Source of the DNA: Trema orientale
Lineage: Eukaryota > Streptophyta > Magnoliopsida > Rosales > Cannabaceae
Assembly (NCBI GenBank): GCA_002914845.1
Contig: JXTC01000361.1
Location: 210,456 to 274,455, forward strand
Length of the DNA: 64,000 nt
Direction: 5' to 3'
The position numbers were made by a program, and so were the translations under genes. Below, piece by piece: positions 49,579-62,100 of the stretch (position 1 is its first letter; the number at the start of each line of letters is the position of its first letter). Under the pieces are notes generated by a model. That model had not been told where the DNA came from. It saw only the letters and a list, made by a program, of their open reading frames with translations, and did not search any database.

Positions 49579-49739
49579 TTTTTTTTTTAAGTAAACTTAA
49601 TTAATGACTTCTACTTATTACAAATTAAAAAAAAATGTCTATTACTACTCAATTCCCATCCTACCTTATTAGGGATAATGAGTTTTCATGTTTATCCCCA
49701 AAATGACTCGAACCTAGGACCGAGATCCCAAGTAATAAA
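49579..49739 (-). mobile_element. SINE, same family as the copy at 18423-18583, with 15-bp TSD
   Basis: Flanked by the perfect repeat TGCACCTTATAATTT (49564-49578 and 49740-49754). On the minus strand it has a B box (GGTTCGAGTC) near the 5' end and the tail module TTTAATTTGTAATAAGTAG then GTCATTAATTAAG before the poly(A). The copy at 18423-18583 has TTTAATTTGTAGTAAGTGG then GTCATTAGTTAAG at the same place. No good A box is visible, so its 5' end is diverged or truncated. Confidence 0.85.
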
Positions 49740-49754
49740 TGCACCTTATAATTT

Positions 49755-50992
49755 AAAACAACGATAATGATATTTTTTTTGGGTGAACAGTTGAATTTTT
49801 AGTAACTAATTATCTGTACAAGAAATTAATAATTTAGACATAAGCGCTACAATTAATGTGAATGCATACCATATGGTTTTGGTCCTGTGTAGGAATGTCC
49901 GACTATGTTTTATGTAGGGAATGCCTAAATATTATCATAATTGAGGTCATTTACATATATATATATACACATATTCTCAATCCATCTATCTTTTATTTTT
50001 AAAAATTTATAATTGTGTAATTTTCTACTTTTAGAAGGAAAACTACTTTTGTTAATAATAGAAAGAAAATACAAATACCTATCAACGAGCATTTGGATAC
50101 AAAATAGACATATGTAACATTGTGTTCTTGAAAACTACACATTGTAACATAATGTCTAAATTACACACCTTACATATGTACTTTTAGGAAAAATATTTTA
50201 ATTATGAATATACTCATCTTCTTCAATGTTTTGAAACATAAAATATTTTAAAATAACTTCAAAATTAATAGAAAATTATTATCAAGTAAGATAATACTAG
50301 GTATCCCAACTCGTTAACTAAAATTTTTATATTAACAAATATGACAAGTGTATTACCATCATTCAATTATTCAATTGGTGCATTGGAATTTATCATAAAT
50401 AAATATATATTATTTATCAATTGATTTGTAACAACTCATTTGCTATATGTGTTGGTATTTTAATAATTTACTAAAAAATACTTGGCATTATCTTTATCAA
50501 GTAACCCAAAATTCAAAACACAAAATAAAATCGATAAAATTTGAAACTATTTAGAAATATCTGTGTTTCAAATCAATAAAGGAGGAGAATAATTTAGTAA
50601 TTTTTTTCTCCCCGAAAAAGTAGATGTTGTAAGAGTGAAATTGACACAATATGTAGAGTCTTAAAAAGACGAAGTGACACAATATGTTAGTGCCTTAAAA
50701 AGATGAAGTTTAGTTTACAATAATGCAAGATCGGACTTTTTTTTTTTCCCTTTAAAAAGGAACGCTACATGAGACATATTTATAATTGACCTTTATTATT
50801 TTTTCACGATTATAATCGTATCTATTAATATTTTTTATTTGTACATAAAGTGAACTCCCTCTAGTCTCCAATAAAAAACTGGTCATAGAATAGAAGTATA
50901 TTGAAGGAATATATATATATATGTAGGACCGTAATTCAATATGTATTTTTTTTTAACACGTGTATAGTTATTGTTTTGTCTAATTAAAATAC
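49755..50992. other. AT-rich spacer
   Basis: No gene. Near 50645-50715 a phrase containing GACACAATATGT and TTAAAAAGA(C/T)GAAGT is repeated twice. Confidence 0.45.
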
Positions 50993-51187
50993 ATCTCATT
51001 TTATGATAAAAGATAGAGAAATAATAAGCATTAAATATTGTATTTTTAGCCGTTGGATGATTATCTAGCGACTCCCATGATTTGGGTAGTTAGAAAAAAA
51101 TAATAACAATAAATACACAATATTTAATGCTCTTTATTTTTCTCTCTATTTTTATTACGAAAAGACGTGCATGATGAATTTTTACTG
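50993..51187. repeat. Short hairpin MITE-like element
   Basis: The left arm has GATAGAGAAATAATAAGCATT followed by AAATATTGTATTT (51009-51042). The right arm, on the opposite strand, has AATAGAGAGAAAAATAAAGA then GCATTAAATATTGTGTATTT (51107-51160). About 195 bases in all. The ends are similar (TAAAATACATC / TAAAAATTCATC), but no target duplication is clear. Confidence 0.6.
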
Positions 51188-51370
51188 GGTAAAATAATGT
51201 CTATAAATAGATAATATATATATATATATATATTAAATTGGTGGCTATATGTACATTAACATTGGATGTATAACCAAAAGGTACTAATTTTTTTCGTTCT
51301 TTTTTCTAGTGAACTTAGGATTAGGATTCATAACTAGCATAGTAGTTACAAAATTAGTTTAGTTGGTGCC

Positions 51371-51527
51371 TAAATACTACATATACTCCAATGTTGAGAT
51401 TTAGGCAGATGGAATAAAGGCTAAAATCTATTATTTGAGAATGATAACTAAATAGTACATATGCTCCAATATTGAGATTTAGGCAGGATGGAATAAAAGC
51501 TAAAGTCCATTATTTGAGAATTGTAAG
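51371..51527. repeat. Tandem duplication of a 78-bp unit
   Basis: Two adjacent copies begin TAAATACTACATATACTCC (51371) and TAAATAGTACATATGCTCC (51449), both with TTGAGATTTAGGCAG and ATTATTTGAGAAT. They differ by a few substitutions and a one-base indel. Confidence 0.85.
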
Positions 51528-53869
51528 AGGGATGGAGACAAGAAAGAGTGAAAGCCCCTCTAGGACCACCAGATTGAGTGAGTCCTTCATTATTTGAAAG
51601 AATGAGGGGAGGAATAAAAAAAATGAAGGGCATACAATTACCTTCCAACAAATTTGACAAATATGTTATTTTATAATGAGTAATATGGTAATTTGCAAAT
51701 AAATATCTATAAATCATTTTGTCTCTCCTTCCAATACCATGCTCAAGGATAGATATTTATCTTCTTTTACCAATTTATCAAACAATATGAAGGAAAGTTA
51801 CTATCCTCTCTATCATTCGCACTCTTCCTGATTCTTAAAAATACATCATTCCTACTCTCCTATCTTATGCTAAACATAGTGTTAATAAGTTAAAATCTCC
51901 ATTATTTTTCTTAAAACAAATAATTAGAATTATAACCCTTACTTTAATCAGTCTATTACAAATATATCATATGTATTTTTTATTTCTTTAAAATTTAACC
52001 TCAATTCTTAGAAACTACACTTCACCTCCTAGAATTGTAACAGAAGATTTCAATTTCACCCATGAAATATCTAATTATGGGGGAATATGTGTTAATTGAC
52101 AAAAAATACAATCCTCATTAGTATTTTGAAACAAAAATTGTTTCAAAACAACTTAAAAATTAATAGAAAACCATTGCCAAACAACCAAAATTTCGAAGCA
52201 AAAGTATTCTATTAATTCAAAATCTATTTGGAAGAAAATTTTTTTTTCAAAATACTGAGGAGAAAGGTGATTTCATCGATTAAAATTTTTCACCATAATA
52301 AGATATAACAGTGTTGAAATTGAAAATTTATATTACAATCCTAGCGGGTGAAATGCAGTTTACAAGAATGCAAAATTTAATTTTTAAAAATAAAAAACTA
52401 GAGGGAATGTGTTTGTAATTAATCATACAATAATTTGATGTCATTAAATTTACTTTCAAAAATCCATCAGTATTTCTTCAGTAATATACTAATATATTTC
52501 AGAGTTTATAAAAATGCTCTTTTGCATAAATGTCAACCTATTCATTTTCATTTTTTCAACAAAAACATATTCATTTATTTTTTCAAAGAAAACATAGGCA
52601 TCGAAAAGAATAATATTTCCTTTGAAAAAGGTCGAATATTAGATTGTGTTACTTCATAAATAATATAAGAACGATGGAGGGAGACGTCGTTTGATAATAG
52701 CAATACCAAATTCTGAGTGTTAAGATCCTAACCATATTACCACATTGTATCTGCCTATCATTTTGTTTGCTCAATCGAACAATGATATGAGAATATTTCA
52801 GGACATTTTTTTTAATAAATATTTCAGGACATTATTCATTCTAATTGAAGCGTTATTATGATAAAATATTTTCAAAATAAATGAAGTTTTAAAGTTTTGT
52901 TTTTCTTTTATGAAGAATATAGAGTATGTTCACATTCCTAAAATTGAAAAGAATAAATATTTTCACTAGAAATAGAGTTAGAATAAATATGAGAAGATGT
53001 GGTCATTGGTGGATAGTACCAATAGACGTGTCTATTAGTTTGAAAAGAAAAAAAAATTACCATTACGGGTATTTGGGGTTTGCCTCTGTTAGTGCACAAG
53101 GCAAGCAAATAATTTTGCTTTATTGTAACATGGAGGTGTGTATTTGTTGGACGGTGTGCATCACTCTTCTCTAAATTAGAGGGGGTAAATAAAGCTTTCA
53201 AGGAGCACGACTTGAGCACTTAGTAGCTTATCAAAAATAAGAAAGTAATTTAGCATCTAGATTTGAAATGTGTACCTATTTTTTTAATTTTTACTTGGTG
53301 GGTAGGGATTCGAATTCAAAGTTTTCCACGTTGGGAAAAAATGTGTACCGTTATATTATAATCCAATCCCACCTTTTTTCCCCCCAGAATATTTATTATA
53401 CATATTCCAAAGAACCAAGATTCACATGTCTTGAATTCACACAAACCGTAACCTTAATAAAAGAATTTACGTGAACTAGACTTAAGGATTGAAAGGAGCC
53501 ATCAACCATTACCATCCATTAGTATCCGGCCCTGTACTTCCCAAAAAAGGCTATAGGACGGCAAAGACCAACAAGTCGCCCAAATCTACCATGTTATTAT
53601 AAATGTTGCGTTAGAGTTGAGAGTTTTGTCCTTTTTTTTTTCTTGGAAAGGGAGAGATTGCTCAATTTTAGGCCAATATTAAAAATCTTATCGGAAAGTG
53701 TAGAGTTTCAATTGCAAGTCAAGATAAAATGGTTGATACTTGAACAAGATGAATATTGAATCATAACCCGTTGAGAATATATACATGAAAGAATGAACAG
53801 AGTATGGCTCATTACCAATGACAATGTACAGACCTCTCAGTGATATACAATAGCCTGAAATTTGTTTAA
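51528..53869. other. AT-rich intergenic region
   Basis: No gene seen. The last part next to 53870 is presumably the 3' UTR of the PPR gene. Confidence 0.5.
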
Positions 53870-56631
53870 TCAAAAGTCAGGCTTCGCCTTCTCAACCACG
53901 GTTAGTTTACTTCCTTCTGCTGACTCAATAAAACCACGGAGCTCCTTGGCATGGCTACTCATTCCATTTATTGAATAAGCTTTGACCATGGTTCTGTATG
54001 TAATCTTATCAGGCTTACATCCTTTCTGCTCCATCATCTCCAAAACCTCCTTCATCTCTTTGAGGCATCCCAGCCTGCCATAAGCATCCACCAAGGAGTT
54101 GAAGAAAATAGTATCCAATGTCACATCTGAATTCTCAATAAAACGCAAAACGCCGCCAATCTTTTCAGCTTTGCCCTCTTGTGCATAAGCCCTCACAAGG
54201 GAGCATAGCGTGACACAACTTGGCTTGATCCTCTCTGACCGCATTAGCCTGAACAAATATTCCATCTGTTTAAGATCTCCAGCTCTCCCAAATGCATCTA
54301 TAACCACATTGTATGTAACAATTGTCCATGAGTAATGGTATTTCTGCATGTACTCCATCACTGAGCTCATTTTCTCATATTCTCCAGCTTTGCTATAGGA
54401 ATCCAGGAGAATGTTGAAGGTCTTGATGTTTGGTTCGATCCCGGCTCTCTGAAACTTCTCATAACACTTCTCCATCATTTCTATCTGCCGGCTTCCACCA
54501 AAGGCTCTCAGTGTAGAATTCATTGTCCAAACATCAGGCTCGCATTCCTCTTCTTGAAGCATCTCCACTAGTACTGATTCCATCTCTGCAAACCTTTCAG
54601 GCGAATGGAAAGAATGACTTAGTACTCCTTCATTGGACTATAAATATCAGAGTTCATCTAATTGCCATATGAATATAAGAGAAATTTACAAGAAAAGAGA
54701 ACTAATTCTATTATGATAGCCTCTTGAATCCAGAAATGTGATATGTGGGTTGATAAGTCGTGGGAAACGGCTAAATAATGGGAACTATAACAAATTATTT
54801 GCAGCAATCAGATGGCGCATTATAATTTTTAAATGGGAAGGATAAGTTGGCAAAGTACTTTCTAGCTTTCCCATAGGCATCAATGAGAGTATTGTACGTG
54901 ACAATGCTTGGTTTGATCCCCTGAGCTGCCATGTCAGAAAGAAGAGCCTCCACTTTGTCAAATGCAAAAACATGAAGGCATGATTTAATTAGGACTGTAT
55001 AAGTGTGGACGTCAGGTTGGAATTCTCGAGTGTTCTTCATCTGGTCTAGGAGGGAAAACGCCTGGTCAAAGAGACCACTCCTACTATATGCAGATAAGAG
55101 TGCAGTATAGGATTCACGGTTGACTGGACAGCCTTCATCAATCATAGCTTGAAAGAGCTCATGGGCCTTTTCAGGTTGTTTGCATTTCCCAAGCATGACA
55201 ATTAGCTTGATGTACACACCAGAGTTTGGCTTATACCACATCTGCTCGCGTAGTAGATCAAAAACCTAAAACAGTAGTAAATTCGACAAACACTAAGGAT
55301 ATCTGATGAAAACTTCTTTTGGCCTCTAAAGAATTTAGTTCTGTATTTATGTGTCAAAAATAATGACAAGAAAACACATACATAAATAATATTTTCCAGA
55401 AGCTGTAGTAGAAGTAACAAAGAAACTATATTTCTAGACATTCTTAATTTTTATTATTCCTTTTACGATTGTTTGGAACCTTAATTCATTCTTCGAGAAT
55501 GTTCCATGACATATAATCATCTTCTTCTCCCTTTACATTGTAATGAACTAGTGAACTGTAGCTTGTTCTTTACTTAATTTTTATGCTCCATTTATCAATT
55601 CAGTTCATGTTTTAGTTCACATTTATGCATCAATTTATCTGGTTTTGTTAGTTAAAACCCACATTTTCTCCATAATACTAAATTAGGATTATCTCAACTT
55701 TTATTATTCCTCTTAAGATTGTTTGAAACCTTTATTCATTTTGGGATATTAGTAGCATGCTGAACTAGCTAACTGTGGCTGGTTCTATACCTCTTGCCTA
55801 CGTGATTTTTATGCTCCATTTATCAATTCAATATGATCGTCTTCTCTCTCTCTCTCTCTCTCTCAGACATTTATGCATCTAATTATTTGGTTTTTATGCT
55901 AAAGAAGCTTGATTTCTTTTTCAGATGAAACAATGTAGAAGGTAAGTAGTCATTACATTTTCAAAGTTTTCATAGTTACCAATAAGCTTCTTTCAGCAGC
56001 GAAAATCAGACATTCACAAGAACCCATGAACTAAATCTTCAAATACTAAATTCTAGCATCTCCAACATTTTCAAGCCAAAAATCAAACCCAAAACCAAAT
56101 TGTTTCAAAAGTACTCCGGTTCAATCCCAAAGGAGCCAAAACCAAAAACCCAATTGGAAAAAAAAAAAAAACAATAAAAAAAAGGGTCCAAACCTTAAGA
56201 GCTGACTCCCAACGCAGAGCAGAAATTCTCTCATGGAGAGACTCGAGTACGGTTCTGGGAAGAAGCTTCTTTGACTGTTTTGGGCCTCCCTTCTTCTCGA
56301 TGACGGCCTTGGTGGCTTCCCTACGCAGTATCACCGAGATGGCTTTCCTCGAAGCTATCTTCCTGTTCACCTCTTCCTTTCTCTCCTTGGCTTCCTTCTC
56401 TTTTAGCTTCTCAATATCCAGTATTCTGCCTCGGCTTGGCTGAGCTATTATCAAAGAAGAAGAAGAAGAAGAAGAAGAAGAAGGGAGCGAGTTGGGTTCG
56501 GGTCCGGGTCCGGGTCCGGGTCCGGACCCAGACCCAGGTGTGGATTCTCGAAATTGAGCCGAGAGTACTGCAGTTGGTCGCCGATTCAACCCCGACGGGA
56601 ATGGGTATGTGGAGCTGGAAAGTGAAGCCAT
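53870..56631 (-). CDS. Chloroplast pentatricopeptide repeat protein (At5g48730 type)
   Basis: Three coding exons, 56631-56194, 55265-54859 and 54593-53870, give 522 aa with GT-AG introns and a clean TGA. The N-terminus (MASLSSSTYPFPSG) is Ser-rich and suits a plastid transit peptide. A Gly-Pro run and a Ser run (about residues 33-60) are encoded by microsatellites. From about residue 150 there are tandem 35-residue P-type PPR motifs, for example PDVHTYTVLIKSC, PSIVTYNTLIDAYGKA, PNIKTFNILLDSYSKAGEY and PDKITYRTMVKAYSING. PPR proteins bind organelle RNA in a sequence-specific way and affect its stability or splicing; no DYW or other editing tail is present. From remembered sequence it is closest to Arabidopsis At5g48730 (508 aa). 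The RNA target is unknown. Confidence 0.94.
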
Positions 56632-56831
56632 GAAGTTCGAGTCAAGAGTGATAGATAGATGGTGTTGTACAAAAGGTGTCCGTCAAGGCTTGTAAGAAGT
56701 TTAATAATTCGTGGCTGTATTTGCTGTGTTCGCAGGCTTGGTTTGAACATGGAGATTTAAAGTCCGAAACCCCGTTTTTTTTTTAATATTATTATTTTCT
56801 ACATATCAAGTATCAAGTAATGAGACAAGAA

Positions 56832-57115
56832 CCACCGAAGGTCTAGTGGCAACGTTGTTATCGTAAGTGTTGGAAGGAGTCTTAAATGTGAGGGTACTTA
56901 CCTGCTAATTCATGCCCCCGGCCTTTGTCTCAGAGTGTCGTTCTTGCTAGTTGTTCGGATGGGATTCAGGTGACTCACTCCACCATTCGGTGGTGGCGAC
57001 CTAGTCGAAAAAGTCTTGGAGAACATTCCTGAACGGGGTTGGAGCTCCCATGGTCACACCCAGAAAGGGTTGACACGCTGGTCGGCCCCTCCTCCCCTTT
57101 TAGTTATCAAAAAAA
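56832..57115 (+). mobile_element. SINE-like retroposon with near-perfect TSD
   Basis: The phrase AAGTAATGAGACAAGAA ends near 56832, and AAGTAATGAGACAGGAA follows at about 57116-57132, with one mismatch. The body is 284 bases, far richer in G+C than its surroundings, and ends TTAGTTATCAAAAAAAA. An A-box-like GGTCTAGTGGCAACG lies close to the 5' end; I see no convincing B box. TSD, tail and size suit a SINE of a different family from the two others here. Confidence 0.6.
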
Positions 57116-57132
57116 AGTAATGAGACAGGAAT

Positions 57133-57983
57133 GTAAAAAAGAGTATTAGCACTCCTCAGAAGTTAATTCCTCTTTTTTAACTTTCCAATTAGATGATACA
57201 AACCTCACCAAGTATTTTTTTTTTTCCTCCGTTTATAACGCTAACTTTGAAAATTTATTGCTAAAAATACATTTTGTAGCGACTTTTTAAACTCATCCTT
57301 GAGGTCCAGTAGGACGGACCAGTGCTAATCTAGTGTTGTCCCAAAGAAGTAGTTATTATTGAGACTCTCAACTCTCTCATTTAATTACTTCCTATTTTTC
57401 GGTAAGTTCGTCTAATTACTATATAAAGAAGCGAGTGACATAACTTAAGAAAGAAAAGCGGTAAGGAGATGGACGACTTACAATTATTCCCTTCGTTTGG
57501 TATGACACAAATGAGAGAAATCATCTTATTGTGGAAGGATTAATTTTAGAGCTATGCTATGGATTTTGGATTGTTGTGCCTATCTTTGGCTGTTCACTAC
57601 AGTTAAGTACATTCAAATTCAACTTCATCTTAAGAAAGAAAAGCGGTAAGGATAGGGACAACTTACAATTATTCCCTTATTTTGTTTGATATGACACGAA
57701 TGAGAGAGATTAATTTTAGAACTATGCTATGGATATGGGGATTGTTATGTATTTCGGCCCAAAGGAAGGTTTGTTGTTTGACAGGATTTACCGTCAGTAT
57801 TTGATTATTACACTTGTGAGTACCACTTGCAAGTTAATACGTCGGCCCAAAGGAAGGCCTATTAATGTTGCGCTAGGTATCTTGTGATGGTAGCCCACCT
57901 TATGTGATATATGTCATATTTGCATATTTGTGATTATATTGTATGCTTATATGTGACATTTAAGTTGTGAGCATGTTTAATTT
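57133..57983. repeat. Rearranged repeats upstream of a copia gag relic
   Basis: A unit starting CTTAAGAAAGAAAAGCGG occurs at 57444 and again at 57629, each followed by ACTTACAATTATTCCCTT and TTTAGA(G/A)CTATGCTATGG. Between them, 57585-57628 (TTTGGCTGTTCACTACAG...) is also found at 58424-58468, at the end of the gag relic. TCGGCCCAAAGGAAGG occurs twice (57752, 57842). This is probably a scrambled LTR and leader. Confidence 0.6.
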
Positions 57984-58511
57984 ATGTATTATTTTGTTCT
58001 CTATACAGTTTCTGCTGCTAATTTTTCTGCCAACTTGAGTACTATTCCTGTGCTTACGGGCACAAACTTTAAGTCCTGGAAAGAGAATGTCATGATCGTA
58101 CTGGGTTGTATGGATCTTGACCTGGCACTTAGAAAGGACCAACCCCCTGCTCTTACGAAGGAAAGTTCCACTAAGGATAAAAGGAACTTTGAGCTTTGGG
58201 AAAAGTCCAATCGTATGAGTGTCACGATCATGAAGCGCTCTATTCCGGAAGTCATGCGGGGCTCTTTGCCAAAAGAGGAAAATGCTAAGGATTTCCTTGC
58301 TGCTCTTGAGAAATTATATCTCAAGAATGAAAAGGGTGAGATGATTAGTACCTTGGGGAAACTCATCTCAATGAGGTACAGTGGCAAAGGAAATATAAGG
58401 GAGCACATCTTGCAGATGTCTCATTTGGCTGTTCACTACAATCAAGTACATTCAAATTCAACTTCATTTTACTTCTACAGTTCCCTACATTCAAGTACAT
58501 TCAAGTGTTAG
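57984..58511 (+). mobile_element. Copia gag relic, truncated
   Basis: The open frame from about 58008 encodes a copia-type Gag N-terminus (UBN2/DUF4219 family): LTGTNFKSWKENVMIVLGC, DLALRKDQPPAL, FELWEKSNRMSVTIMKRSIP, LEKLYLKNEKGEM and HILQMSHLA. After SHLA (about 58430) the normal Gag sequence is replaced by the duplicated TTTGGCTGTTCACTAC block, and a stop follows at 58509. No zinc knuckle, protease or pol follows. It is a dead fragment. Confidence 0.85.
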
Positions 58512-59136
58512 ACATTGAATTGGGCTAGTCCTCAAAGCTAATTAGCTTTAATAATGTCTTTGCACTTACCGAGTACTTCCTTTAAACAGACATATTTCCA
58601 TACGAGTTGTTACGGTATTGAGATCAAGCCAAGGTTTTACGTCCATTGGTTGTGGATGACATTAAGTCTAAGTTTAAAAAACATGTAATTAGGAAATAAG
58701 TCAAAGAAGCAGTTATCTCAATACAGAATTTAGCCTTTAGGACACTGCTTAATACGGAAGCCAAATCTCATACCACATTCTTCATTATGTTCAATTTAGA
58801 GTCATTTTACATTCGCTATGATAATCTAATGAGAGTCGAGCTTCAATGGTAATATCTTTTCTTATGTGTTTGTATATTCTTTGAGAAAGAGGTGTCTTTA
58901 AAGGACAAGTTTAAATCACGATCATGATTCATCATTAATTGTGATATAAAACATGTACTTTTCTTTCCTACTATTCGAGATGAAGATAGATTTACCTATA
59001 TCATCGTTACTTGTGATGATACTAAATTTCGTTTATTCCATTCTTGAACATGAAGATAGATTCACATATGATATACCAACCAAACTAGTTATAACCTCTT
59101 TTCCATAGTTCTTTTGAAAATATTTGAAAGAGAGAT
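58512..59136. other. Spacer and 3' region of the ABCB gene
   Basis: AT-rich. The bases next to 59136 should be the 3' UTR of the ABC transporter gene. No gene recognised. Confidence 0.45.
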
Positions 59137-62100
59137 TTATGAACTTGAAGAGCTCATATGAAGCGCAGCTAGAGAGGCATAAACGCCATCACTAATGTTA
59201 ATGAGAGTATCATGCCTACCTTTCTCAACGATGATTCCGTTCTTAAAAACAACAATAACATCGGCACTCTTGATAGTTGAGAGCCTATGTGCTACCACCA
59301 CGGTAGTTTTATTGACCATGACCCCGTCGAGTGCATCTTGGACCACTCTCTCAGACTCGATGTCGAGCGCACTGGTTGCCTCATCCAATAGTAAGATCTT
59401 TGGGCATTTTACAATTGCTCTTGCGATGGCCACCCTTTGCTTTTGGCCCCCGGACAACTGCACTCCTCTTTCTCCCACCACGGTCTCATATCCCTGTCAA
59501 ATAATGCTCCAACCAATTTACATCATTTTAAATTGTATAACATCATATGAGTCTTAACCATATATTGGGGTGGACCCACGTAGGTCTTGCTTACCTACCT
59601 TAACAGAGGGTGGACAAGCACTAGAAATCCTTAGTTTCTAGAATAAAATAAATGGCCAAGCAAGGGAACTCACCTGGTTTAAACTACTAATGAATTTATG
59701 GGCATTGGCCAACTCCGATGCTGCTACAATTTCTGCTTCTGAGACATCTTCTTCCTTTCCATATGCAATGTTGGCACGAATAGTGTCATTGAACAAAACA
59801 GGCTCTTGGCTTACCAACCCCATTTGTTGCCTCAACCACTTGAGTTTTAATCTTTGGAGTTCAACTCCATCTAGTGTTATGTGTCCTGAGTTTGGATCGT
59901 AAAATCTTTGCAGCAAAGCTATTACTGTCGATTTTCCACTCCCGCTTTCCCCAACTAGAGCAACTGTCTAAAACACACAAAATAGACTTTTAGATAATAC
60001 TATCTGAAACTAAACACTTCAATGATGAGAAGTAAGTTATATATTGACCTTGCCAAAATGAATAGATAGACTAAGGTCTTTAAAGATCTGAATATCTGGC
60101 CTCGATGGATACTTAAAGCTCACATGACATAGTTCAATCTCACCCTTCACATTATCTATTATCTCCCCAAACTCATCACTGGGGTCTATCTTCGATTTCT
60201 GGTCTATTATTGAGAATATGGAAGCAACAACAGCTTTGGCTTTGCTTGAATCAGGAGCAAATGAGCTATATTGAGAAATTCCAACAGCTGCCATTGTCAA
60301 AGCAAAGAAAACCTGCCGATCAAATGCGACTGATACTTAACTTTGCTCTCAATATATTTAACTATTGACTATGGATGTCAAAAAAGTGAAACAAATGACT
60401 ACCTTGAAAACATCTGAAAATGAAGCTCTACCATCCTCAACGAGTCTAGCTCCAGCATAGAAACTTGAAGCATAGACACAAAATAGTAAGAGAAAAGACA
60501 CCCCGAATCCTATTCCACTAATTAAGCCTAGCCATATCCCTGTCTTCATAGGGCCTTTACAGTTCTTTCTGTAAAGCTCCATCACTCTCTCTTCTGCACA
60601 GAATGAAGCAACAGTTCTTATGCTCCCCACTGCTTCGTTAGCTACTTGGCTCGCTTCCTTGTACATCATCTACAACCATTAACATTTTCCTTGATGCATT
60701 TCTTTTGTAACACCATGAATAATTTACTCGGGTATTTTTTTTTTCTTTTTGAAATGACCATGTCCAGCAACAAAATGATCTAGCTAGGCCATTCATTGGT
60801 TTTAGAACATACCTTTGCATCTGCGCTGAACCCTTTCATGAACTTTGCTTCAATGTATCCATTGATTCCAATCAAAGGAAGTAAGATGAGGATGATAAAT
60901 GCCAACTGCCAACTTGCGAGAAAGGCGATGACTAAACCAGCAACTGCTGATCCAATGTTCTGAACAAGCAAACCAAGTGCATCTCCAACTAAAGCACGGA
61001 TAGTCGCAGCATCTGCAGAGAGCCTTGCCCCAATGGCACCACTCGAGTGCCCTGGCTCATCAAACCAACCCACTTCCATGTGAACCACTTTCTCAAAACA
61101 CATCAATCTTATACGTTGAGTCAACTTGCACCCAGCTACGGCAAAAAAGTATTCTTGTGCTGGGATCACTAATAATGACACAATACCAAGAACCATAAAC
61201 ATTACTGCCCAAAACACAGAATGCTTTGTCTGCTCATGCGGCGGTTCATAAAGTACCTTTATCATACTAGATATAAGCATACCAAAAACAGGAAGTAAAA
61301 CTCCATTAACAATGGCAACTGTAGCTCCGATGAGAAGAATTGGCATCTCTGGCTTGTTAAGAGCAGCAAGGCGACTGAGCGGGACATTTGGAAGGGGTTT
61401 CTCAGCTTGCTCAACGGCCTCATAATCTTTTATTATTGTGTCATGGAAAATGGATGAACCAAATGAGTGGCTACGATTTGTTACAGAAGATCCTTGACTT
61501 GAAGATTGCATAATCGACCCTTTTTGAACTGATTGTTTAAAAAATTCTGGATAAGATTCCATTTTGTTTTGATTTTCTGCAACTAGTTCTGACTCTTTGT
61601 TCATTTCTTGCAATTGTATAAGCTGAGAGCAAGCTCCATCGGGGTCCTGAACTAGTTCTAAGTGTGAGCCTGATGATCAATTCAAATGAATTTTTTTTAA
61701 GTGAGAAACTTCTTTATGCTTGCTAAAATAATTAGAACAATATATTTGAGTGTTCACCAAGGTTAAGTACCTTTTTCAATTATCTGTCCTCTATGGATTA
61801 GAGCAATCATATCAGCGTTCCTTACGGTGCTTAAACGATGAGCAACAACGATAGTAGTTCGGTTGACCATAATTCTGTCTAATGCTTTTTGCACAATCCT
61901 TTCTGATTTTGCATCTAGTGCACTTGTTGCTTCATCTAGAAGTAAAATTCGCGGGTTTTTAAGAATGGCTCTTGCGATAGCAACTCTCTGTTTCTGACCA
62001 CCAGAGAGTTGAGTCCCATGTTCACCTACCATGGTATAAAGACCCTAAGACATAGTTTGATAAACATAAGTTAGATTACAATATTTCTTATCAGGATGAG

